Assembly (NCBI GenBank): GCA_012729335.1
Contig: JAAYDJ010000025.1
Location: 60,422-124,421, forward strand
Reading direction: 5' to 3'
Length of the DNA stretch: 64,000 bases
From: Bacteroidales bacterium
GTDB taxonomy: Bacteria > Bacteroidota > Bacteroidia > Bacteroidales > Prolixibacteraceae
A program made the translations under genes and the position numbers. This document shows, in pieces, positions 48,697 through 57,265 of the stretch (position 1 is the stretch's first letter; each line of letters opens with the position of its first letter). The notes under the pieces were generated by a model. It had not been told where the DNA came from. It was given only the letters and a program-made list of their open reading frames with translations, and made no database searches.

Positions 48697-50082
48697 TTAC
48701 TTTTCGGAGAGCAGGTCGTTAAGGTAGACCTCGATGTTGGTAAAATGGGGTGAGAGGTCAAAGCGGTTCTGATCGGCCTGATCGGCAGGGTTTAGCTTCC
48801 GGCCTGTTTCCCAGGTGTCGGGCATGCCGTCTTCATCGCTGTCGGTAGGTGGGGGGGCGGAGGCCAGGAGAGGCCATCCGCCGACGGCTTCCGGGGAGTC
48901 GATGATGCCCCGTTTTCCGCCCCGGAATGTCTCCCCGTATTTTTCGGTACCGGTCCAGCACTCTTCGATGATCCGCAGGTCGACCGAATCGCGGGGGTGG
49001 GAAGCTCCGGCATGCCGGAGAACGTCCCGGCAGGCGGCAAACGCCGTCTGGGTCTTCATGCCGTTGACCTTCACCGGTTTTTTCAGCCGCGATTTGTTTT
49101 TCAGGGTGCGGGTGACCCCCGACCCCTGGACACCGAACTTCCAGTTGTCGCGTGTGACGTCGGGATGCCCCTCCATCATGTTTCCTTTGATGTAAAACAT
49201 CCCGGGGCCCAATGGATCGGGATTGCGGCGTTCATCAAAGAAACTCAGGGTCAGGTCCAGAATCCGGCGGTAAGAGCCCCTTGAGGTAGCCGGTCCGGGT
49301 TTGTAATAGTTGCCCACGATGTTGTAATGGCCTTCTTCCCCTCCATATACCGAGTTGTTGCCCCAGTTGTAAATAACATTGTTACGGAAGTCGGCTTTTT
49401 CCCTCTGCGGGTCATTGGTGTAGCGTGATCCCTGGAGCCGCGGATTCCGGCTGGTGTGATCACTGATCAGGTTGTGGTGAAAGGTGGCGTTCAGGCCTCC
49501 CCAGATGCCGCCGTAACCATGCTCTCCCTTGTGGTGCTGCGATTTGTTCAGACTTTCACTGATGATACACCATTGAAGGGTGAAGTTGCTGTTGTCATAA
49601 AAAGAGGCGGTTTCGTCGTTGGACCAGCTGAAACTGCAGTGGTCAATGATAAGGTGGTCCTGGTTGGTGCCGCTGATGGCGTCCATTTCTTCCCCCGAAG
49701 CGTCCCCGGGGCGCACCCGCAGATAGCGGAGGATGACCTGGTTGGCTTCGATCCTGATTCCGTAGTTTTTCAGGCAGATGCCATCACCAGGTGCCGACTG
49801 GCCGGCAATCGTCACACTGTCGTTCTTGATGTATATGGGTTTCTGGAGTTCGATGGTTCCCGACACCCGGAAAAGAATGGTTCGCGGGCCCCTGGCCTCC
49901 ACGGCTTTGCGCAGGCTGCCAGGGCCACGGTCATTCAGGTTGTCGACGAAGAGCACACGGCCACCCCGGCCACCTGCGGTGTATTTCCCTCCACCCTCGG
50001 CCCCGGGAAAGGCCAGGGGCTGCCCGGAGACCAAATGGATCCAACCAAGAATAAATAACGATAGAAACGCGCTTTTTACCAT
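48697..50082 (-). CDS. PL1 pectate lyase
   Basis: A 461-residue secreted lyase with a signal peptide (MVKSAFLSLFILGWIHLVSG). The beta-helix starts 'FPGAEGGGKYTAGGRGGR'. Calcium-binding and catalytic residues lie in 'IIDHCSFSWSNDET' and 'HHNLISDHTSRNPRLQG' (Arg). The C-terminal tail has a calcium-binding 'DSDEDGMPDTWETGRKL' but no T9SS domain. It resembles the PL1 half of the downstream fusion closely, which suggests duplication. Confidence 0.95.
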   Translation of the reverse strand: MVKSAFLSLFILGWIHLVSGQPLAFPGAEGGGKYTAGGRGGRVLFVDNLNDRGPGSLRKAVEARGPRTILFRVSGTIELQKPIYIKNDSVTIAGQSAPGDGICLKNYGIRIEANQVILRYLRVRPGDASGEEMDAISGTNQDHLIIDHCSFSWSNDETASFYDNSNFTLQWCIISESLNKSQHHKGEHGYGGIWGGLNATFHHNLISDHTSRNPRLQGSRYTNDPQREKADFRNNVIYNWGNNSVYGGEEGHYNIVGNYYKPGPATSRGSYRRILDLTLSFFDERRNPDPLGPGMFYIKGNMMEGHPDVTRDNWKFGVQGSGVTRTLKNKSRLKKPVKVNGMKTQTAFAACRDVLRHAGASHPRDSVDLRIIEECWTGTEKYGETFRGGKRGIIDSPEAVGGWPLLASAPPPTDSDEDGMPDTWETGRKLNPADQADQNRFDLSPHFTNIEVYLNDLLSEK

Positions 50083-50179
50083 GGGTAGTTTTTTATGTCG
50101 GCGTGGTTTTCATGATGTGGTTCCGGGAAGATATCCGGAAGGCGTATTTTTTTCCGTGGAGGAAGTATGGCCGGTTTAA

Positions 50180-50215
50180 GGAGGGCAGGGCGGGTGTGAC
50201 ACAACCCTGCCCTCC
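50180..50215. promoter_or_regulatory. perfect 11-bp stem-loop between the DUF5123 lipoprotein and PL1 genes
   Basis: GGAGGGCAGGG (50180-50190) and CCCTGCCCTCC (50205-50215) pair perfectly around a 14-base loop in the 186-base gap. There is no T-tract on either strand, so it is less likely a simple terminator and more likely an mRNA processing or stabilising stem between the capture genes and the enzyme genes. Confidence 0.6.
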
Positions 50216-50268
50216 ATGGCCGTTACCCGGCTGCAGGGGATCTGGAGCCGGTCATCAGGGACCGGGCA

Positions 50269-51918
50269 TCAGGGTTTCCACCGGGGATCCCCGCTGTCGT
50301 TTTTCCCGGGAAACGCCGAATCCTTAAAGTGAAAATCCATCCCGCCATAGGGACTCACCCACAGATCGGCCCCGGTTCCGGCATAGTTCCCCACGGGAAT
50401 GCCCGCCAATTCGTTGCCCGCGGCAAAGAGGAACAGGGAAGTCGTATAGACATTGACCACACTGATGGTGGTGGCGGCCAGGCTGACACCTCCGTTGTGC
50501 GCCTTAAAGGCGTAGGTTCCGCTGTTGGCCTCATCCCAGGCATGCCCCCAGATGGTGTTGCTGATGGTCAGTCCATTGGTGATGTCGGCATTGCCGGCAG
50601 ATCCCCTCCACCTGAACATAATCTGGTCCTTGGCAGGCACCTCACTCAGGGTACAGTGGTCGATGACCACCGAGTTGGACTGCATACGCGAGATGAGGAA
50701 GTACCGGCACCTCGAAAAGGTGGAGTTGGTCAGAAGGATATCTCCCACGGCCACCCCGTTGTCGGTATCAGTGCACACCACGGCATAATCCCGGATGCTG
50801 TCGACCACACAGTTGTTCATGCTGAATTTCTGGATCATGCCGGGAGCGGGACCACGGAAGCGGGCCACTCCCCGGAGATTGGAAATCCGGCACCCTTCAA
50901 AGTGGATTTTACCCACATCGAAAGGAGTCGATTCGCTGGGATTGAAGACGTACCTCGAATCATAGGCTCCCGAGAAGCTGAGGTTTTTGAAGACAATCGA
51001 GTCGACACGGACACCCCCGCTGATGTTGAAATTGGAGGTGCAGTCGATATGGGGCAGTGCCGGGACGAAACTATACCCGCTCATGATGGTCAGGGATTTG
51101 TCGAATTTGTATCCCCCCGTGGTGTAAGACCTGCCGCCTTCAAGAAGGATGACCGCGCCTGCGGGAACATCGGCAAGCGTGTCGGCCAGGATGGTGGTGC
51201 TTTCTATGCCGCTCAGGTTGATCACATTATCGCCCGATACCAGTGGAGGTTTGGTGGTGTAAACCTCCCACCCCCTGAGGGTTTCGTTGCTGTATAGGGC
51301 GATGTTGTAAGAAGTCGAGGCCGTCAGTCCCTTGAGATACTTCTCTCCTTCGGCCTGTTCTTCAGGAGTCACCTCAAAGGTGAGCAGCGGGGTAGTCAGC
51401 CTGACGTCACCAATGGCAAACACCTTCACCCGGGTAATGGCCGCCCCCGCCGGGGTCCAGAACACCCTGGCCTGGTTGTCAAGCACATCAAAAGTGGTGG
51501 GCGCTCCCATGTTCGACGGAAACTTCTGGGTTCTCACACTGCCCAGGTCGGAGACCTTGCTGTTGTATGCCGGATCGTCGGCATAAGCCGTAGCCCTCAC
51601 CTGGTAAAAAGTGAACCAGAGCAATTCTTCCCCGACAAGATCCTTGTTGATGACCACATAGTTGGTGTCAACCGTCACCGTGTAGTCAATGGTTTTAAAG
51701 GTATCGCGGCTGATCTCCAGTTTATAGGAGACCGCCTCCTTCATCCTGGCCATGTTGACGAGGATGTTGTTCTGCTCGGCACTCAATTCCTCATTCAGAA
51801 CGGGCATAAACAACCTGGTGCGGGGATAAACCTCCTCCTCTTCGCAGGCTACCATCCAGAACATCCCGGCAAACAAAAGAAGCAAAACGGGTATAAGGGA
51901 AACTATTTTCTTCTTCAT
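50269..51918 (-). CDS. surface lipoprotein with DUF4957 and DUF5123 domains
   Basis: A 549-residue lipoprotein from ATG 51918, with lipobox 'FWMVACEEEE' (Cys near 25). Residues ~35-230 hold two fibronectin type III-like modules ('VSYKLEISRDTF', 'STSYNIALYSNE'). The remainder is a beta-helix of the DUF4957/DUF5123 type ('TILADTLADVPAGAVILLEG', 'KNLSFSGAYDSR'). Such proteins are frequent third members of pectin SusCD loci and are thought to be surface glycan-binding proteins. It starts 29 bases downstream of susD. Confidence 0.85.
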   Translation of the reverse strand: MKKKIVSLIPVLLLLFAGMFWMVACEEEEVYPRTRLFMPVLNEELSAEQNNILVNMARMKEAVSYKLEISRDTFKTIDYTVTVDTNYVVINKDLVGEELLWFTFYQVRATAYADDPAYNSKVSDLGSVRTQKFPSNMGAPTTFDVLDNQARVFWTPAGAAITRVKVFAIGDVRLTTPLLTFEVTPEEQAEGEKYLKGLTASTSYNIALYSNETLRGWEVYTTKPPLVSGDNVINLSGIESTTILADTLADVPAGAVILLEGGRSYTTGGYKFDKSLTIMSGYSFVPALPHIDCTSNFNISGGVRVDSIVFKNLSFSGAYDSRYVFNPSESTPFDVGKIHFEGCRISNLRGVARFRGPAPGMIQKFSMNNCVVDSIRDYAVVCTDTDNGVAVGDILLTNSTFSRCRYFLISRMQSNSVVIDHCTLSEVPAKDQIMFRWRGSAGNADITNGLTISNTIWGHAWDEANSGTYAFKAHNGGVSLAATTISVVNVYTTSLFLFAAGNELAGIPVGNYAGTGADLWVSPYGGMDFHFKDSAFPGKNDSGDPRWKP

Positions 51919-51946
51919 AATTTTTTCAATTAACGGATTAAAACAT

Positions 51947-53770
51947 TCAGAAGCCATAGCCGTCGTTTTTCAGAACGCCTTTGCTGTTGTCAATGCCGAT
52001 GGTGGGAATGGGGAAGACATACCTGACTATGCCGTCAGGGACGCCGATTTTGGACCCGGTGATGTAGTTTTCCCAGTCCTTGGTGATCCATTCCCTGTAG
52101 GTTCCCAGGTTGGTATCCCACATGGAGATCAGCCAGCTTTTCTGTTCCCAGCTCTCATCGGGAGCGGCGAGTACCTTCCGGTCAAGGTTATAGATGAGCA
52201 GATCGCCGTTGTCGCCGTTTTTGACATAGAGGTAGTCGGGGAGGGTGCCGGTGCCGGAGTTGGCCTCGTCGGCCATCTTTTTAAGCTGTTCCACCATGCC
52301 TGAGACTTTCTGATGGTAGATGCCCCAGCGGATCAGTTCATATTTGCGGATCATTTCACCTCCGAATTCCCAGGCGCGCTCGTCGACGATGGCTTCAAAG
52401 AACTTCTCCTTACTTGCGGAAGCATTGGTGATGTACTGGTCGACCTTGAGGGCCCATGCCGATTCGGGGAAGGCCCTTTGTCTGACCCTTTGCAAGGCGG
52501 CCCGGGCGTCGGCCGTGGGACCGTTGAGTTCATTTTCAGCTTCGGCCAGCATCAGCAGTACATCGGAGTAACGCATCATGGGCCAGTTGATACCGGTGCC
52601 CTTGTCGGTTGATTTTCCGGGGGGCGTGGGCAGCAGATGACGGCTCCATTTCCCCTGGGAGATGTTCATATTACCCGTGGAAACCAGCACTTTCTGATTG
52701 TCGGTGTTGATGGTGTAGAGACCGCAGGTGACTTCCCTGCGGATGTCAAGGGTATCGAAGGAGTAGAGGTAAGTGGGAGGCATGGCCATATAGTTGCTGC
52801 CAGAGCCATAATCGTGTTTGGCCGACGAGCCGCCATCGACCCTGATGCCGATGTTCCAGCCTACGTCACCTTCGCCGACGGCAAATGGAACCTCAAAGAG
52901 AATGTCGCTGTTGACGGGCGAGATGAATTTGCACTGGTTGACAAAAACCTGACGGAAATCACGGGGGAGTTCCCTGTCTTTAAGCTGGATCAGCTTCCGG
53001 GCATACTGAAGGGCGATCTGGTAATATTGCTGAGAGTCGCCATCCCTGGTCATGGTCAGGTCGGGTTTCAGGTAATATCCGCCGCGCTGGAGGGCCAGAC
53101 GGGCAATCATTCCCAGGGTGTACTCCCTGTTGATCTGTTCGATGCCGTTGGGCAGCTGGTCGGCCCACATCATGTTTTCCTCGGCGTTGATCATATCCTC
53201 AATGACATGGGAAAGAATGACATTCCTGTTCTCTTTGGGAAGATTAAATTCCACCCCGGGTTTGGGGGCTTCCGTGGAGAAGGGGACATCCCCGAAATAA
53301 AAGACCAGCATGCTGTACCAGTAAGCACGCATGGTGTATGCTTCACCCAGGAGATGTTTCATCTTGCGGGTGAGTTCAGCGTCGGAGGAGGTGTAGGCTG
53401 TGCTCCCCAGGATCCCCTCGATGGCGATATTGGCATCACGGATCGCCTTGTAGCCGATGTCCCACACATATCCCAGGTCGCCGTTGTTGGGCTGGGCCTT
53501 CAGGTTCCAGATCTGGTAACGGGCTCCGTCGCTGGTCCACCCGCTGCTGTGTTCAATGTCGGTATTTCCGGTCATGTTGTTGGAAAGCCTCGAACGGAAG
53601 CCGTCATGACTGAAATGGACATACATGGCATTCACCGCCTTGCGGGCATCCTCGGCATTGGAGAATATATACTGGCTGTCGAAAGTGGAAAGCGACTCCG
53701 GGTCCAGGAACTCCTGGCAGGAAGAAAGTACCAGCAGGGCCAGCAGGGCTATTATTGATCTCTTCTTCAT
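51947..53770 (-). CDS. SusD-family outer membrane lipoprotein (pectin locus, pair 2)
   Basis: A 607-residue lipoprotein with 'IALLALLVLSSCQEFLDPES' (lipobox LSSC). SusD motifs: 'LLGEAYTMRAYWYSMLVFYF', 'RYSDVLLMLAEAENELNGP' and 'FFEAIVDERAWEFGGEMIRK'. It follows the 1111-residue SusC by 26 bases and should form its capture lid. Confidence 0.95.
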   Translation of the reverse strand: MKKRSIIALLALLVLSSCQEFLDPESLSTFDSQYIFSNAEDARKAVNAMYVHFSHDGFRSRLSNNMTGNTDIEHSSGWTSDGARYQIWNLKAQPNNGDLGYVWDIGYKAIRDANIAIEGILGSTAYTSSDAELTRKMKHLLGEAYTMRAYWYSMLVFYFGDVPFSTEAPKPGVEFNLPKENRNVILSHVIEDMINAEENMMWADQLPNGIEQINREYTLGMIARLALQRGGYYLKPDLTMTRDGDSQQYYQIALQYARKLIQLKDRELPRDFRQVFVNQCKFISPVNSDILFEVPFAVGEGDVGWNIGIRVDGGSSAKHDYGSGSNYMAMPPTYLYSFDTLDIRREVTCGLYTINTDNQKVLVSTGNMNISQGKWSRHLLPTPPGKSTDKGTGINWPMMRYSDVLLMLAEAENELNGPTADARAALQRVRQRAFPESAWALKVDQYITNASASKEKFFEAIVDERAWEFGGEMIRKYELIRWGIYHQKVSGMVEQLKKMADEANSGTGTLPDYLYVKNGDNGDLLIYNLDRKVLAAPDESWEQKSWLISMWDTNLGTYREWITKDWENYITGSKIGVPDGIVRYVFPIPTIGIDNSKGVLKNDGYGF

Positions 53771-53796
53771 ATCTGTCTGTAATTAATTGTGATCGG

Positions 53797-56700
53797 TTAA
53801 AAGGTTACATTCACACCAAAGGTGACAGACCGGCTGCGGGGATAGGCAGAGTAGTCGATTCCGGGGGTGAGGGCGGCATAGCTGCTGTTGCGGGTGGTAC
53901 TCACCTCGGGGTCATAGCCTGAGTAGTTGGTCCACAGGGCCAGGTTATACCCGGTGGCGTATATCCGGAGGTTGTTCAGACCGATGGCTGAGACCACCCT
54001 TTTGGGCAGGGTATATCCCAGAGTGAGCGTGTTGAGCCTGAGGAATGAACCGTCTTCAACCGCCCAGGAGTGGATCACCGCGGTGGCCGTTCCAAAGGAG
54101 TTGTTTCCGCTCCAGAGGTTTTTCCCCTGGTTCATGGCGGCCAGCTGGGCCAGGTCGGTGACCTTGCCACCGGTCACTCCTGTGATGGAGCCATCGACGT
54201 CGATATAGGTGAAGCGGTTGGCCATGTTCATGGAGTTGAGCATGTTGCCGTAGGATGTACGGTAGTACTGGTTGAATTCGATTTTTCCGGTGTTGTACAT
54301 GTCGTTGCCATACGACCAGTTAAAGAGGACCGAGAAGTCGAATCCCCTGTAGGTGGCGTCAAAGCCGAATCCGCCGATGGCGTCGGGCAGGGTGCTGCCG
54401 ATGACCGTGCGGTCGAGGCTGTTGATGATCCCGTCGGGCTGGTCTTTGTCCGGTCCGCCACCTGCGATGTCCTTCAGCTTCAGGAATCCGGGCCGGAGGG
54501 CACTCACCCCCAGCACACTCTTATTGTCGGGAACCCCTTCCTTCAGGGTATAACGGTCGGTGGTGGCATTGTAGCCGGTGAAGTCGTCTGTGGTATAATA
54601 CCCATCGGTGGTATATCCGTAGATCAGGCCGATGGTGCGCCCCACAGCCAGGTAATAGTCGTCGCGGTCCTTGAGGTCGGTGCTGGCCCAGTTCGACTGG
54701 AAAAAGCGCTCATTGGTCTCATCCAGTTCGTCGATGCGCGACTTGTTGATGCCGAAATTGACCTGGGCTGACAGGGAGAAATCCTTCTTGTCGACCAGCA
54801 GGGCAGAAAGAGCCAGTTCGATCCCCTTGTTGCTGGTACTTCCCACATTGTTCCACTGGGTGGTGAAGCCCGAAATGGGGGAGATGGCTGAGGCCAGCAG
54901 CAGGTCTTTGGTGGAGTTCCAGTAGAGGTCGAAATTTCCCCGGAGGCCTCCCCTGAAGAAGATGAAGTCAAGACCGGCATTGCGGTTGATGGTGGTTTCC
55001 CAGATGATGTCGGGGTTGAAAAGGGTGGATCCGCTGGGAGAATAATAGGCGTTGTAGTCGTTGGTGCCCATGCCGGGGCCGTCGCTGGTGCGGGCGGTGA
55101 AGAGAAATTTGGTGGCATTGGCGGGAATCCGGTCGTTCCCGGTTTCCCCGTAGCTGGCCCTGAGCTTCAGCTCATCGATAAAGGAGCTCCCTTTCAGGAA
55201 GGGCTCTTCCGAGATTTTCCATCCCAGAGCCACGGCCGGAAAAATCCCCATCCGGTTCTCTTTTTTGAACTTGCTGGAGGCATCGGAGCGGAGGGTGGCC
55301 GTCAGCAGGTATTTTTCGAGCAGCTGATAGTTTGCGCGCCCGAAGAAAGAGAGCCTGTTGGATTCGGTGGACTCATAGCTGGAGTATTCCACGGTTTTGC
55401 CCAGCGCCATGTTGGCAAAGAGCTCTTCAGGCCGCATCGACTCGCGGAACTCCTCGGTTCTGACGAAACTGCCCTTGCCGCCCCTGGAATAGATTTCATG
55501 GCCGAGCAAAAAGTCAAGCTGGTGGATGCCCAGGTTGGCAAAGGTGTAATTCAGGGTGTTGAGCCAGCGGTAAGAGAAGTCCTTTTCCTCGCTGACGGTT
55601 CCCAGGGGTAGGCTGCTGCCCTCCTGGCGCGACTGGCTGGTGAGGGGGCCGTAGTAACGTAGGCTTTCGTCGTAGCCGGTTTCGGTGGTGAAGGTGGTCT
55701 TGGCGGTCAGCCGCTCCACAATATCCCAGGAGAGCCCCGCATTAAGCACATAGGAGCGGGTGTTACGCTGGCGCCAGTCGTCTTCGGCCAGGCGCAGGGG
55801 GTTGATCAGGGAGCTGAGAAACGACTGGTAGTCGTCGCTGGAGTCGATCTGTGAAAGGTCAATATCGAGTTCATCGGCAATACCGTTGACTGGGCGCGTG
55901 GTGATGGCATCCTTCACGCGGAGTTGTGATCCTCCGGCGGTTCCGGCTCCGTCGACACGGGTGTCGGTGATGCGCGCCGAAGCTTCAAATTCGAGTGGGG
56001 CGGCAATCTCCTGGCTGAGCTTGAAGTTGATGACATTGCGGCGGTATCCCGATCCCACCAGCAGGCCTTCATCGTTGTTGTTGGTAAGACTCAGGCTGAT
56101 GCGCGTCTTTTCGTTTCCTCCGCTGAGGCTGACATTATGCAGCTGGGAAAGGGTGGTGCGGCCGAAGAGTTCTTCCTGCCAGTCGGTAGGTTTTTTATCC
56201 TGATAGAGTTCAAGGTCGTCATATTTTCCGAAGTATTTCTCGAAATTGCGCACATCGGCATCCGATCTCAAGCGGGCATACTCGTACTGTGCCATGACAA
56301 ATTCATAGGGGGAGAGTACCTCCAGTTTGCGGTCACGCGGGAGGGTTTTGAGCTGTGCGTAACCGTTATAGGTCACGGAGACTTTGCCTGCCACCGGTTT
56401 GCGGGTGGTGATCAGAACCACGCCGTTGGCTGCCTGAGCGCCGTAGATGGCGGTGGCGGCGGCATCCTTAAGGACGTTGATGCTGGTGATGTCGGTGGGG
56501 GGAATGTCTCTGATGGAGTTGACGATAAAGCCATCGACCACGTAGAGGGGCGAGTTGTCCTGGGTGACGGAGCCTCCTCCGCGGACGCGGATCACAATTT
56601 CGGCATCGGGGGAACCGTCGGTGGTCAGCACATTGACGCCAGGCATGCGCCCCTTAAGGGCATCGGCGGCACTGGCCACGGGAATTTTCTGTAATTCATT

Positions 56701-57132
56701 CCCGGAGATGGTGGCAATGGATCCCGTGAAATCGGCTCTCCGTGCCTGGCCGTACCCCACAGCAATGATCTCATCAAGTTGCGTGGTCTCCGGCTCCAGG
56801 TTGACGGATACGGTTGTCCGGCCAGCCAGAGGAACCTCCTGGCTGGCATAGCCAATGAATGTGACCACCAGGGTGGCGTTGGAAGTGGGTACGCTCAGGG
56901 TGAAATCCCCGTCCACATTGGTGATTGTTCCCGTCGTGGTTCCCTTGACCACCACGTTGGCCCCGGGGATCCCCTCTCCGCTGGAGGCGTCGGTCACTTT
57001 CCCCCTGACCGTCACCTGCTGGGCACCGGCCAGAACCGGTAACAACAGAAAACCACACGCCAGGAGGAGCATCGCCTTACCCGGTAACCGGGTGAAGCGC
57101 CCTTTAAGCAATGGAATCATTCTTAAAATCAT
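53797..57132 (-). CDS. SusC-family TonB-linked outer membrane transporter (pectin locus, pair 2)
   Basis: A 1111-residue porin with signal peptide ('MLLLACGFLLLPVLAGAQQ'), a carboxypeptidase-like domain ('GKVTDASSGEGIPGANVVVK'), a TonB box region 'DEIIAVGYGQARRADFTG' and the plug 'IRVRGGGSVTQDNSPLYVVD'. An ATG at 57120 is an alternative start. It begins a second transcription block behind a terminator and a TAtaTTTG box, followed by SusD, the DUF5123 lipoprotein and the enzymes. Confidence 0.95.
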   Translation of the reverse strand: MILRMIPLLKGRFTRLPGKAMLLLACGFLLLPVLAGAQQVTVRGKVTDASSGEGIPGANVVVKGTTTGTITNVDGDFTLSVPTSNATLVVTFIGYASQEVPLAGRTTVSVNLEPETTQLDEIIAVGYGQARRADFTGSIATISGNELQKIPVASAADALKGRMPGVNVLTTDGSPDAEIVIRVRGGGSVTQDNSPLYVVDGFIVNSIRDIPPTDITSINVLKDAAATAIYGAQAANGVVLITTRKPVAGKVSVTYNGYAQLKTLPRDRKLEVLSPYEFVMAQYEYARLRSDADVRNFEKYFGKYDDLELYQDKKPTDWQEELFGRTTLSQLHNVSLSGGNEKTRISLSLTNNNDEGLLVGSGYRRNVINFKLSQEIAAPLEFEASARITDTRVDGAGTAGGSQLRVKDAITTRPVNGIADELDIDLSQIDSSDDYQSFLSSLINPLRLAEDDWRQRNTRSYVLNAGLSWDIVERLTAKTTFTTETGYDESLRYYGPLTSQSRQEGSSLPLGTVSEEKDFSYRWLNTLNYTFANLGIHQLDFLLGHEIYSRGGKGSFVRTEEFRESMRPEELFANMALGKTVEYSSYESTESNRLSFFGRANYQLLEKYLLTATLRSDASSKFKKENRMGIFPAVALGWKISEEPFLKGSSFIDELKLRASYGETGNDRIPANATKFLFTARTSDGPGMGTNDYNAYYSPSGSTLFNPDIIWETTINRNAGLDFIFFRGGLRGNFDLYWNSTKDLLLASAISPISGFTTQWNNVGSTSNKGIELALSALLVDKKDFSLSAQVNFGINKSRIDELDETNERFFQSNWASTDLKDRDDYYLAVGRTIGLIYGYTTDGYYTTDDFTGYNATTDRYTLKEGVPDNKSVLGVSALRPGFLKLKDIAGGGPDKDQPDGIINSLDRTVIGSTLPDAIGGFGFDATYRGFDFSVLFNWSYGNDMYNTGKIEFNQYYRTSYGNMLNSMNMANRFTYIDVDGSITGVTGGKVTDLAQLAAMNQGKNLWSGNNSFGTATAVIHSWAVEDGSFLRLNTLTLGYTLPKRVVSAIGLNNLRIYATGYNLALWTNYSGYDPEVSTTRNSSYAALTPGIDYSAYPRSRSVTFGVNVTF

Positions 57133-57176
57133 ACAGCTTTCGATTAGGTTTGTTCAGAATTAATAGCGTTTGCTAA

Positions 57177-57184
57177 CAAATATA
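57177..57184 (-). promoter_or_regulatory. -7 box upstream of the pair 2 susC
   Basis: On the minus strand this reads TATATTTG, an exact match to the Bacteroidota TAnnTTTG -7 element, 45 bases upstream of the susC ATG. No good -33 TTTG is found 20 bases further upstream, where the preceding terminator hairpin lies, so the promoter may need an activator. Confidence 0.45.
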
Positions 57185-57195
57185 AGTAATTAAAA

Positions 57196-57225
57196 GGGAT
57201 TACCGCGGCATACCGCGGTAATCCC
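57196..57225 (-). terminator. hairpin between the two susCD pairs
   Basis: A perfect 13-bp stem GGGATTACCGCGG (57196-57208) / CCGCGGTAATCCC (57213-57225) with a 4-base loop begins 40 bases after the susD stop. On the minus strand it is followed by TTTTAATTA, giving a moderate intrinsic terminator or attenuator. Confidence 0.7.
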
Positions 57226-57265
57226 GATGGCGAATAGAAGTGATATTTTCCGATCCTTTTCAGGG

